Both the position numbers and the translations under genes were made by a program. The notes beneath the pieces were generated by a model. It worked only from the letters and a program-made list of their open reading frames with translations, made no database searches and was not told the DNA's origin. This document shows, piece after piece, positions 54,049 through 64,000 of a stretch of DNA of 64,000 bases. Source of the stretch: JAMHWF01 sp048500255 (GTDB taxonomy: Bacteria > Pseudomonadota > Gammaproteobacteria > Burkholderiales > Burkholderiaceae_C); the NCBI GenBank assembly GCA_048500255.1, contig JASNYH010000001.1, positions 558,001 to 622,000 on the forward strand, in the 5' to 3' direction. Numbering within the stretch: the stretch's first letter is position 1; every line of letters starts with the position of its first letter.

Positions 54049-54627
54049 TCAATCTTTCGTCTTGAGTTTGAGGGTCTGCGCCTTGATCGGCCCCGACGAG
54101 TTCTTGTCGAACTCGCAGCCTGCGCGCACGCCGAGTTCGGCCAGCTCGCGCGCCGTGCGGGCGCGGTCGAACTGCGCATACATCGCGCCGAGCGCGAACG
54201 CGCGGCCCGAGCCGATGGCCCAGAAGCGATCGAACTCGAACACCTCGCGGTACGAGTAGACGCCGTAGATGCCGCTCGGGTTGGCGATCAGCGCCGTGAA
54301 CTGCGAGCTCTCGTACGGGTCGGCGTCCTCTTCCTTGGGGTTGAGGAAGAAGGTCTCCTTCAGCTTCGGATGCAGCCTGAGGAAGGTATCGAACACGTGG
54401 TCGCGCGAGTCCAGCCGCAGCTCGTCGCGCGGCAGCTCCGACAGCGCGCGCCGCAGCACCGGGAAGTGCGCCGTCGTGCCGGCCATGCCGATCCACGAAT
54501 CGCCGACGCGAAACAGCTTGTCGTTGTCCTCGTAGCCGTGCGCCAGGCGCGTGTCGCCGAAAGTCACGAGGCTGTCCGTCGCGATCGTCACCTGGCCCGC
54601 CTTGCGGACCACCACCACGGTCGTCAT
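54049..54627 (-). CDS. HslV/proteasome-beta-like Ntn peptidase in the pdh operon
   Basis: A 192-residue protein starting MTTVVVVRKAGQVTIATDS. After Met removal, Thr1, Asp17 and a lysine (K36, in DNDKLFRVG) align with the T1/D17/K33 catalytic set of HslV, so this is a predicted N-terminal threonine peptidase. It is longer than HslV (about 175) and its C-terminal half (FWAIGSGRAFALGAMYAQFD) keeps the GSG motif of proteasome beta subunits. No HslU-type ATPase is adjacent. It may be the bacterial proteasome homologue (BPH) reported from beta-proteobacteria. It sits 10 bases after aceF and 4 before lpdA, clearly cotranscribed; a role in PDH turnover is inference. Confidence 0.82.
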   Translation of the reverse strand: MTTVVVVRKAGQVTIATDSLVTFGDTRLAHGYEDNDKLFRVGDSWIGMAGTTAHFPVLRRALSELPRDELRLDSRDHVFDTFLRLHPKLKETFFLNPKEEDADPYESSQFTALIANPSGIYGVYSYREVFEFDRFWAIGSGRAFALGAMYAQFDRARTARELAELGVRAGCEFDKNSSGPIKAQTLKLKTKD

Positions 54628-54637
54628 GGCCGACTCG

Positions 54638-55975
54638 CTACAGCAGCACGCGCCGGAAGTCGGCCAGGATCTGCACCAGGTAGGCGTTGAAGCGCGCCGC
54701 CGCCGCGCCGTCGACGACGCGGTGGTCCCACGACAGCGACAGCGGCAGGACGAGGCGCGGCGCGAACTGCCGGCCGTCCCAGCGCGGCTCGGTGCTGCTG
54801 CGGCACACGCCGAGGATCGCCACCTCGGGCGCGTTGATGATCGGCGTGAAGTAGCGCCCGCCGATGCCGCCGAGCGACGAGATCGAGAAGCAGCCGCCCG
54901 TCATCTCGGCCGGCGAGAGCTTGCCGTCGCGCGCCTTCTTCGCCAGCTCGCTCATCTCCTGGCTGATCTGCAGGATGCCCTTCTTGTCGACGTCCTTGAT
55001 CACGGGCACGACCAGCCCGTTGGGCGTGTCGGCGGCGAAGCCGATGTGGAAGTACTGCTTGAGTACGATCTGCTCGCCGTCGAGCGACGCGTTGAACTCG
55101 GGGAACTTCTTCAGCGCGGCGACGCTCGCCTTGATCAGGAAGGCGAGCATCGTGACCTTGATGCCGGCCTTCTCGTGCTCCTTGTTGAGCTGCAGGCGCA
55201 ACGCCTCGAGATCGGTGATGTCGGCATCGTCGTGGTTGGTGACGTGCGGGATCACGACCCAGTTGCGGTGCAGGTTGGCGCCGCTGATCTTCTTGATGCG
55301 CGAAAGATCCTTGCGCTCGACGGGGCCGAACTTCGCGTAGTCGACTTGCGGCCACGGCAGCAGCCCCGGGAAGGCGCCTCCGGCGGCGGCGCCCGGCGCC
55401 GCGGCCTTCTGCGCGGCCGTCTGCGCGCGGCCGGCCATGACGCCCTTGACGAAGCCATGCACGTCGTCCTGCGTGATGCGGCCCTTGGGCCCGCTGCCCT
55501 GCACTTCATCGAGCGGCACGCCGAGCTCGCGCGCGAGTTTGCGGATCGACGGCGACGCATGCGGCAGCGCGCCGCTCGGCGCCGCCGGCTCGTGCGCCGG
55601 CAGCGCGGCCGTCGGCGGCACGCGCTCGGCCGGCGGGCTGGCGACCGGCGCTACGGCCGGTGCGGGCGCCGGCGCGGCTGCCGGTGCTGCCGGCGCAGGC
55701 GCCGCTTCGGCCGGCGCCGGGGCCGCCGCGCCGGCGGCCTCGGTGTCGAGCAGCAGCAGCGACGCGCCCTCGCTCACCTTGCTGCCGAGCCCGACCTTCA
55801 ACTCGCGCACCACACCGGCGTGCGACGACGGGATCTCCATCGACGCCTTGTCGCTCTCGACGGTGACGAGCGACTGCTCGGCCTTCACAGTGTCGCCCGG
55901 CTTGACGAGCAGTTCGATGACCTCGACGTCCTTGAAGTCGCCGATGTCGGGCACCTTGACCTCGACCGTTGCCAT
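54638..55975 (-). CDS. aceF: Dihydrolipoamide acetyltransferase (E2 of pyruvate dehydrogenase)
   Basis: A 445-residue E2 with a single lipoyl domain (K43 in ESDKASMEIP), a long Ala/Pro linker (about 80-140), a peripheral-subunit-binding domain (SPSIRKLARELGVPLDEVQG, about 145-180), and the catalytic domain ending SWDHRVVDGAAAARF with H418 and D422. It is shorter than the three-lipoyl E. coli protein. It lies 31 bases after aceE. A 52-bp block is identical to the lipoyl region of lpdA. Confidence 0.96.
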   Translation of the reverse strand: MATVEVKVPDIGDFKDVEVIELLVKPGDTVKAEQSLVTVESDKASMEIPSSHAGVVRELKVGLGSKVSEGASLLLLDTEAAGAAAPAPAEAAPAPAAPAAAPAPAPAVAPVASPPAERVPPTAALPAHEPAAPSGALPHASPSIRKLARELGVPLDEVQGSGPKGRITQDDVHGFVKGVMAGRAQTAAQKAAAPGAAAGGAFPGLLPWPQVDYAKFGPVERKDLSRIKKISGANLHRNWVVIPHVTNHDDADITDLEALRLQLNKEHEKAGIKVTMLAFLIKASVAALKKFPEFNASLDGEQIVLKQYFHIGFAADTPNGLVVPVIKDVDKKGILQISQEMSELAKKARDGKLSPAEMTGGCFSISSLGGIGGRYFTPIINAPEVAILGVCRSSTEPRWDGRQFAPRLVLPLSLSWDHRVVDGAAAARFNAYLVQILADFRRVLL

Positions 55976-56006
55976 GTTCTTGTCTCCTGCGCTCGCGGTC
56001 GGCCGG

Positions 56007-58724
<2,718 letters not shown>

Positions 58725-58876
58725 GAAGGCTCTCCAGGGTTCGTTCTCGACGGCGGACGCGAGTGTCCCACAGCTCGAGCGAAATTCCAAATAGCGCAGT
58801 TCGTTTTCATTATGCGGAACACACCTGCGCACCCTTCTCCCTGAGTCGGCTCGGGGTCGCCCCCGATAATCTCGCC
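58725..58876. promoter_or_regulatory. Divergent promoter region of the pdh operon and the sensor kinase
   Basis: This 152-base gap is notably A+T-rich for the window at 58778-58822. It contains TTCCGCATAATGAAA on the aceE strand, where CATAAT could be a -10 element or part of an operator, and TTCCAAATAG on the other strand. It must hold the promoters of both divergent units. No specific regulator site can be named with confidence. Confidence 0.4.
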
Positions 58877-61423
58877 ATGCAGCAACCCCCGGACCCGCGG
58901 CCGTCGAAACGCCCGATGGCAGCGCGCGCCCTGCGCGTCGTCGCCGGCTGGTGGCGCCGCCAGACGCCGGCGCGCCAGGACCGGTTCGCGACGCTCGGCC
59001 CGCTGATCTCGGTGCTGCTGTTCCTCGCCGCGATCATCTCGGCGTTCTGGTACCTGCGCAACGAGGAATTCGAGCGCGCGCAGGAGTCCGTCAAGCGCGA
59101 CGCCGAGATCGCCCAGCAGCAGATCCGCCTGCGCCTGATCGAGAACCAGGAGCACCTGGTGCGCATGGCGCGCGAGATCGCCAGTCGCGGCGTCGATCCG
59201 GAGGCTTTCCTCGAGCAGGCGGCGACGTTCGCTCGCGAGCGCCCCGAGGTGCCGGGCCTGATGTGGCTCGACGCGAAGCGCAAGCCGCGCGCGCACTACT
59301 CGACGCGCGCCTTCAGCGTCGACGCCGGCACCGACGGCGCTGCGTCGACCCCGTCGCTGCCGGTGCAGGGCCGCGCCAGCGAGCCCGAGACGGCCTTCAG
59401 CACGGCGCAAGTGCTGCGCCAGCCGGTCTACTCGGGCGCCTTCGCCGACGCGCTGCGCGCCTCCGTGTTCCAGGTGCACGTGCCACTGCTCGATCGCGGC
59501 CAGTTCGCCGGCACGCTGGTCGCCGAGTACTCCGTCGAGAGCCTGGTGCGCTATTTCATCCCGGGCGAGGTGGCGACGCGCCACGCCATCTCGATCCTCG
59601 ACGGCCGCGACGCGGTGCTCGCCAGCACGGTGACGCCGATGCCCGGCCAGGCGCGCAACCGGCCGTCGATCGTCTACGAGCTGCCGGTGGCGCCGGCGGG
59701 CAACGGCCTGGTGATCCGCGCGTCGGGCTACCGCACGTCGGTGGGCCTGATCAGCAGCACGCTGTTCTGGATGGTCGCCGCGCTGTCGGTGCTGACGGTG
59801 TGGATGCTGATCGGCACCTGGCGCCACATGCGCCGCCGCATGCAGATGCAGGCGACGCTGGTGTCGGAGACCAACTTCCGCCGCGCGATGGAGAACTCGA
59901 TGCTCACCGGCATGCGCGCGATGGACCTCGAGGGCCGCATCACCTACGTCAATCCGGCGTTCTGCGCGATGACCGGCCTCGCCGAGAGCGAGCTGATCGG
60001 GCGCCTGCCGCCCTTCCCGCACTGGCCGCCCGATCGCCAGGAGGAGAACAACCGCGTGCTGCAGCAGGAGCTGCAGGGCCGCAGCCCGGCCGGCGGCATC
60101 GAGGTCAAGATGATGCGCAAGGACGGCTCGCTGTTCGACGCGCGCATGTACGTCTCGCCGCTGATCGACGCGCACGGCGTGCAGACGGGCTGGATGACCT
60201 CGGTCACCAACATCACGGAGGCCAAGCGCATCCGCGATCAGCTGTCGGCGTCGCACGAGCGCTTCACGACGGTGCTCGAAGGCCTCGACGCCGCCGTCTC
60301 GGTGCTGTCGGTGCAGCAGGGCGAGCTGCTGTTCGCCAACCGCTCGTACCGCCTGTGGTTCGGCGCCGACGCGCGCGGCCACGGGCTGCTCGCGGGCGAG
60401 GAGCCGTCGCTGGCCCGCGTGCCCGACGCCGACGATTCCGTCGACGCCTTCGGCGGCCTGCCGACGAGCGAGCTGACGCAGGCCGGCGCCGAGCCGCGCG
60501 AGGTCTACGTCGAGCCGCTGCAGAAGTGGTTCGACGTGCGCGCGCGCTACCTGCAGTGGACCGACGGCCGGCTCGCGCAGATGCTGATCGCCACCGACGT
60601 GACGGCGCGCCACCAGGCCGAGCAGCAGGCGGCGCAGCAGGCCGAGAAGGCGCAGGTGACGAGCCGCCTCGTCACGATGGGCGAGATGGCGTCGTCGGTC
60701 GCGCACGAGCTGAACCAGCCGCTGACGGCGATCACGAACTACTGCAACGGCATGGTGTCGCGCGTGCGCGCCGATGCCATCGCCAAGGTCGACCTGGTCG
60801 AGGCGCTGCAGAAGACGGCGCGTCAGGCCGAGCGCGCCGGCCAGATCATCCACCGCATCCGCGCCTTCGTGAAGCGCAGCGAGCCGCAGCGCCAGCCCGC
60901 GCAGGCACGCACCATCGTCGAGGACGCCGTCGAGCTCGCCGGCATCGAGCTGCGCCGGCGCAACGTCGCGATCCACACCTACGTCGCGCAGCGCCTGCCG
61001 ACGCTGATGGTCGACCCGATCCTGATCGAGCAGGTCGTGCTCAACCTGCTGAAGAACTCGGCCGAGGCGATCGACAACGCGCGCCTGCCGCCGGCGCGCC
61101 GCAACATCGAGCTGCGCGTCGTGCCGCGCCACACGGCCGAGGAAGGCGCCGTCGTCGAGTTCAGCGTCACCGACATGGGCCCGGGGCTGAAGGAGGAAGT
61201 GATCGGGCGGCTGTACGAGGCGTTCTTCTCGACCAAGCCCGACGGCCTGGGCATCGGCCTTTCGCTGTGCCGCACGATCGTCGAGTCGCACCGCGGCCGG
61301 ATGAAGGCGCAGAACTTATACAATGGCCCGGTCGTCGTCGGCTGCCGTTTCAGCTTCACGCTGCCGGTCGAGACGACGCGCACCGAACCCGCGCCCTCTC
61401 CCAACTCCGCGATCCTCCAATGA
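58877..61423 (+). CDS. Membrane PAS sensor histidine kinase
   Basis: An 848-residue kinase. It has a membrane helix near residues 35-57 (LGPLISVLLFLAAIISAFWYLR), a periplasmic region of about 230 residues, a second helix near 295-315, and two PAS domains (FRRAMENSMLTGMRAMDLEG, then FTTVLEGLDAAVSVLSVQQG). The H-box is SSVAHELNQPLTAI with H610, followed by HATPase N-box LLKNSAEAIDNAR and GLGIGLSLC. The FixL-type HATPase and the FixJ-type partner, with a 4-base ATGA overlap, make a two-component pair. Its divergent position next to aceE hints at a carbon or redox signal but does not prove it. Confidence 0.92.
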   Translation: MQQPPDPRPSKRPMAARALRVVAGWWRRQTPARQDRFATLGPLISVLLFLAAIISAFWYLRNEEFERAQESVKRDAEIAQQQIRLRLIENQEHLVRMAREIASRGVDPEAFLEQAATFARERPEVPGLMWLDAKRKPRAHYSTRAFSVDAGTDGAASTPSLPVQGRASEPETAFSTAQVLRQPVYSGAFADALRASVFQVHVPLLDRGQFAGTLVAEYSVESLVRYFIPGEVATRHAISILDGRDAVLASTVTPMPGQARNRPSIVYELPVAPAGNGLVIRASGYRTSVGLISSTLFWMVAALSVLTVWMLIGTWRHMRRRMQMQATLVSETNFRRAMENSMLTGMRAMDLEGRITYVNPAFCAMTGLAESELIGRLPPFPHWPPDRQEENNRVLQQELQGRSPAGGIEVKMMRKDGSLFDARMYVSPLIDAHGVQTGWMTSVTNITEAKRIRDQLSASHERFTTVLEGLDAAVSVLSVQQGELLFANRSYRLWFGADARGHGLLAGEEPSLARVPDADDSVDAFGGLPTSELTQAGAEPREVYVEPLQKWFDVRARYLQWTDGRLAQMLIATDVTARHQAEQQAAQQAEKAQVTSRLVTMGEMASSVAHELNQPLTAITNYCNGMVSRVRADAIAKVDLVEALQKTARQAERAGQIIHRIRAFVKRSEPQRQPAQARTIVEDAVELAGIELRRRNVAIHTYVAQRLPTLMVDPILIEQVVLNLLKNSAEAIDNARLPPARRNIELRVVPRHTAEEGAVVEFSVTDMGPGLKEEVIGRLYEAFFSTKPDGLGIGLSLCRTIVESHRGRMKAQNLYNGPVVVGCRFSFTLPVETTRTEPAPSPNSAILQ

Positions 61424-62043
61424 GCCTGATTCCGAAGAAGGGCACCGTCTACGTGGTCGACGACGACGAAGGCGTGCGCGACTCGCTGCAGTGGCTGCTC
61501 GAGGGCAAGGACTACCGCGTCAAGTGCTTCGATTCGGCCGAGTCGTTCCTCAGCCGCTTCGACCCGCGCGAAGTCGCCTGCCTGATCGCCGACATCCGCA
61601 TGGAGGGCATGAGCGGCCTCGAGCTGCAGGACCGCCTGCGCGAACGCCGCTCGCCGCTGCCCATCGTCTTCATCACCGGCCACGGCGACGTGCCGATGGC
61701 CGTCACGACGATGAAGAAGGGCGCGATGGACTTCATCGAGAAGCCTTTCAAGGAAGAGGAGCTCGTCGTGCTCGTCGAGCGCATGCTCGATCAGGCGCGC
61801 TCGGCGTTCTCGCAGCACCAGGAGGCCGCCAGCCGCGACGCGCTGCTGTCGCGCCTGACCACGCGCGAGAGCCAGGTGCTCGAGCGCATCGTCGCCGGCC
61901 GGCTCAACAAGCAGATCGCCGACGACCTCGGCATCAGCATCAAGACGGTGGAGGCGCATCGCGCCAACATCATGGAAAAGCTCAACGCCAACACCGTCGC
62001 CGACCTGCTCAAGATCGCGCTCGGCGCGCAAGCCAAGACCTGA
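61420..62043 (+). CDS. FixJ-type response regulator with LuxR HTH
   Basis: A 207-residue regulator. The receiver domain has acidic residues DDDEG at 14-18, phospho-acceptor D58 in CLIADIRMEGMSG, and conserved Lys in FIEKPF. A LuxR-type helix-turn-helix (LTTRESQVLERIVAGRLNKQ, then IADDLGISIKTVEAHRANIM) occupies about 140-200. It is coupled to the kinase gene by ATGA. A strong hairpin terminator follows. Target genes are unknown. Confidence 0.95.
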   Translation: MSLIPKKGTVYVVDDDEGVRDSLQWLLEGKDYRVKCFDSAESFLSRFDPREVACLIADIRMEGMSGLELQDRLRERRSPLPIVFITGHGDVPMAVTTMKKGAMDFIEKPFKEEELVVLVERMLDQARSAFSQHQEAASRDALLSRLTTRESQVLERIVAGRLNKQIADDLGISIKTVEAHRANIMEKLNANTVADLLKIALGAQAKT

Positions 62044-62059
62044 ACCCTCCCGCCCCTGC

Positions 62060-62080
62060 AAGGCCGCCGTCGGCGGCCTT
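62060..62080 (+). terminator. Rho-independent-type terminator
   Basis: AAGGCCGCC and GGCGGCCTT form a perfect 9-bp stem around a GTC loop, followed by CGTCGTTTCT, 17 bases after the response-regulator stop. It separates the two-component operon from folD. Confidence 0.75.
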
Positions 62081-62105
62081 CGTCGTTTCTGCAAGGACCC
62101 GCCCC

Positions 62106-62987
62106 ATGACTGCACGACTCATCGACGGCAACGCCCTCGCCGCCCGCATCCGCTCCGACGTCGCCACCCGCGCCGCCGCGCTCACGGCGCGCGGGCGCCA
62201 GCCGGGGCTGGCCGTGATCCTGGTCGGCGACGACCCGGCCTCGCAGGTCTACGTGCACCACAAGGTCAAGGACTGCGAGGCCGCCGGCCTGCGCTCCGTG
62301 TTCGAGAAGTACGACGCGACGCTCGCCGAATCGGCGCTGCTCGGGCGCATCGAGGCGCTCAACGCCGATCCCGCCGTGCACGGCATCCTGGTGCAGATGC
62401 CGCTGCCCAAGCACATCGATCCTCACAAGGTGATCGAGACGATCGCCACCGCCAAGGACGTCGACGGCTACTCGGTGCGCAGCGCCGGCGACCTGATGAC
62501 GGGGCTGCCGGGGTTCCGCCCCTGCACGCCCTACGGCTGCATGAAGCTGATCGAGACGACGGGTGTCGCGCTGCGCGGCAAGCACGCCGTCGTGATCGGG
62601 CGCAGCAACACCGTCGGCAAGCCGATGGCGCTGCTGCTGCTGCAGGCCAACGCCACCGTGACGATCTGCCACAGCGCGACGGCCGACCTGGCGGCGCACA
62701 CGCGCGAGGCCGACGTCGTCGTCGCCGCGGTCGGGCGGCGCAACGTGCTGACGGCGCCGATGGTCAAGCCGGGTGCCGTCGTCGTCGACGTGGGCATGAA
62801 CCGCGACGATGCCGGCAAGCTGTGCGGCGACGTAGACTTCGCCGGCGTGCGCGAGGTCGCCGGCTGGATCACGCCGGTGCCCGGCGGCGTCGGCCCGATG
62901 ACGCGGGCGATGCTGCTGGTCAACACGCTCGAAGCCGCCGAACGCGCGGCCCAGGTCGACGAATCGCGCGACGCGCTCACCCTCTGA
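62106..62987 (+). CDS. folD: Methylenetetrahydrofolate dehydrogenase / methenyl-THF cyclohydrolase
   Basis: A 293-residue bifunctional enzyme of one-carbon metabolism. It shows DDPASQVYVHHKVKDCEAAG with the catalytic lysine, VHGILVQMPLPKHID, DVDGYSVRSAGDLMTGLPGF, and the NADP-binding VIGRSNTVGKPMALLLL, ending with GWITPVPGGVGPMTRAMLL. The length is standard. It lies 11 bases upstream of the oligopeptidase gene and is probably cotranscribed with it. Confidence 0.97.
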   Translation: MTARLIDGNALAARIRSDVATRAAALTARGRQPGLAVILVGDDPASQVYVHHKVKDCEAAGLRSVFEKYDATLAESALLGRIEALNADPAVHGILVQMPLPKHIDPHKVIETIATAKDVDGYSVRSAGDLMTGLPGFRPCTPYGCMKLIETTGVALRGKHAVVIGRSNTVGKPMALLLLQANATVTICHSATADLAAHTREADVVVAAVGRRNVLTAPMVKPGAVVVDVGMNRDDAGKLCGDVDFAGVREVAGWITPVPGGVGPMTRAMLLVNTLEAAERAAQVDESRDALTL

Positions 62988-62998
62988 CCGAGTCCGCC

Positions 62999-64000
62999 AT
63001 GAGCAACCCGCTGCTGCAGACCGAGGGCCTGCCGGCCTTCGACGCGATCCGCCCCGAACACGTCACACCGGCGATCGACGAACTGCTCGCCGGCGCGGAT
63101 GCGGCGCTCGAACGCGCCGTCGGCCCCGACGTGGCGGCCGACTACGACGCGCTGTCGGCCGTGCTCGACGTCGCCGTCGAGCGGCTCGGGCGCGCCTGGG
63201 GCGCCGTCGGCCACCTGAAGGCGGTCGCCGACAGCCCCGAGCTGCGCGCGGCCTACAACGAGAACCTGCCCAAGGTCACCGAGTTCCACACGCGCATGGG
63301 CGCCGACGAGCGGCTCTATGCCAAGTACAAGGCGGTGCGCTCGGGCGCGGGGCATGCGCGGCTCGACGCGGCGCGCCGCAAGGCACTCGACAACGCGCTG
63401 CGCGACTTCGTGCTCTCGGGTGCCGAGCTGCAGGGCGACGCCAAGGCGCGCTTCGCGGCGATCCAGGAGCGCAGCGCCGAGTTGCAGCAGAAGTTCTCCG
63501 AGCACGTGCTCGACGCGACCGACGGCTACGCCCACTACGCGCGTGCCGACGAGCTCGACGGCGTGCCGGCCGACGTGCAGCAGGCTTCCGCCGCGGCCGC
63601 TGCCGCCGACGGCCGCGAAGGCGAGTTCAAGATCACGCTGCACTTCCCGAGCTACGGCCCGGTGATGCAGTACGCGCGCCACCGCGCGCTGCGCGAGGCG
63701 CTCTACCGCGCCTACGTCACACGCGCCAGCGAGCTCGGCCCGCCCGAGCGCGACAACGGCCCGCTGATGCGCGAGTTGCTCGCGCTGCGCCACGAGGAAG
63801 CCGCGCTGCTGGGCTATCGCAGCTATGCCGAGCTGTCACTCGTGCCCAAGATGGCCGACACGCCGCGCCAGGTGGTCGAGTTCCTGCGCGAGCTGGCGAT
63901 CCGCGCCCGCCCGAGCGCCGAGCGCGACCTGCACGAGGTGCGCGAGTTCGCCGCCGCCGAGCTCGGCCTGCCCGACCTGCAGGCCTGGGACCTGGCCTAT
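62999..64000 (+). CDS. prlC: Oligopeptidase A (M3 family), N-terminal part
   Basis: The first 334 codons of a thimet-type metallopeptidase that degrades peptides in the cytoplasm, including cleaved signal peptides. ATG at 62999 opens MSNPLLQTEGLPAFDAIRPE, as in oligopeptidase A, and FKITLHFPSYGPVMQYARHR plus HEEAALLGYRSYAELSLVPKM are family segments. The zinc motif HExxH lies beyond the window end, so catalytic competence cannot be checked. Confidence 0.93.
   Translation, partial: MSNPLLQTEGLPAFDAIRPEHVTPAIDELLAGADAALERAVGPDVAADYDALSAVLDVAVERLGRAWGAVGHLKAVADSPELRAAYNENLPKVTEFHTRMGADERLYAKYKAVRSGAGHARLDAARRKALDNALRDFVLSGAELQGDAKARFAAIQERSAELQQKFSEHVLDATDGYAHYARADELDGVPADVQQASAAAAAADGREGEFKITLHFPSYGPVMQYARHRALREALYRAYVTRASELGPPERDNGPLMRELLALRHEEAALLGYRSYAELSLVPKMADTPRQVVEFLRELAIRARPSAERDLHEVREFAAAELGLPDLQAWDLAY

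Noticed and set aside
54049..54627. Genuine HslV of an HslUV protease
   Set aside because: It lacks an adjacent hslU, has a 3-residue insertion before the catalytic lysine and a longer C-terminal half, and lies in the pdh operon.

Overview
The window is about 70% G+C, densely coded, and reads as a chromosome segment of a beta-proteobacterium of the order Burkholderiales, probably the Rubrivivax/Leptothrix/Methylibium group. The grounds are the phaC-phaA-phaB operon of class I polyhydroxybutyrate synthesis, eno followed by ftsB, a pdh operon whose E3 carries its own lipoyl domain, a map-glnD-mnmH run, and palindromic intergenic repeats of the kind common in that group. No tRNA, rRNA, CRISPR array, prophage or insertion sequence was seen, and no stretch longer than 300 bases lacks a gene.

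Layout. 1-12 kb: end of eno, ftsB, a nicotinamide riboside transporter and kinase pair (pnuC plus NadR-like kinase), Hsp33, a gamma-carbonic-anhydrase-like protein, a DUF455 ferritin-like protein, a penicillin-acylase-family hydrolase, DUF1993, and a coupled set of D-2-hydroxyacid dehydrogenase, MFS transporter and two half-size chromate-transporter proteins. 12-17.5 kb: rlmB, a DUF1624 membrane protein, a membrane hybrid histidine kinase, and facing it a two-gene operon of a haem-oxygenase-like diiron enzyme and an RpfF-like (DSF synthase) crotonase. 17.5-26.3 kb: purL, map, glnD, mnmH. 26.3-34.3 kb: an MFS_3 exporter, an 81-bp tandem repeat, phaB-phaA-phaC, a small membrane protein, pgeF, and a maleylacetoacetate/maleylpyruvate isomerase with a fumarylpyruvate-hydrolase-like partner.

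34.4-52.2 kb: a NUDIX hydrolase and then an apparently complete Lap-type biofilm adhesion system. It has a type I secretion ABC transporter (LapB-like) and membrane fusion protein (LapC-like), a 2964-residue RTX/Calx-beta adhesin with a LapA-type N-terminal retention module, a degenerate GGDEF/EAL receptor (LapD-like), a periplasmic cysteine protease (LapG-like) and a TolC-like outer membrane channel (LapE-like). By the known Pseudomonas model, c-di-GMP-bound LapD holds LapG away from the adhesin, and when c-di-GMP falls LapG cuts the retention module and releases the adhesin.

52.3-64 kb: the pyruvate dehydrogenase operon aceE-aceF-(HslV/proteasome-like peptidase)-lpdA, a divergent PAS-containing histidine kinase with a FixJ-type regulator, folD, and the start of an oligopeptidase A gene.

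The items most worth a second look are the RpfF-like synthase translationally coupled to a diiron oxidase next to a hybrid kinase (possible fatty-acid signalling system), the full Lap locus, the proteasome-like peptidase inside the pdh operon, and repeat-derived sequence inside purL and at the end of the RpfF-like gene.
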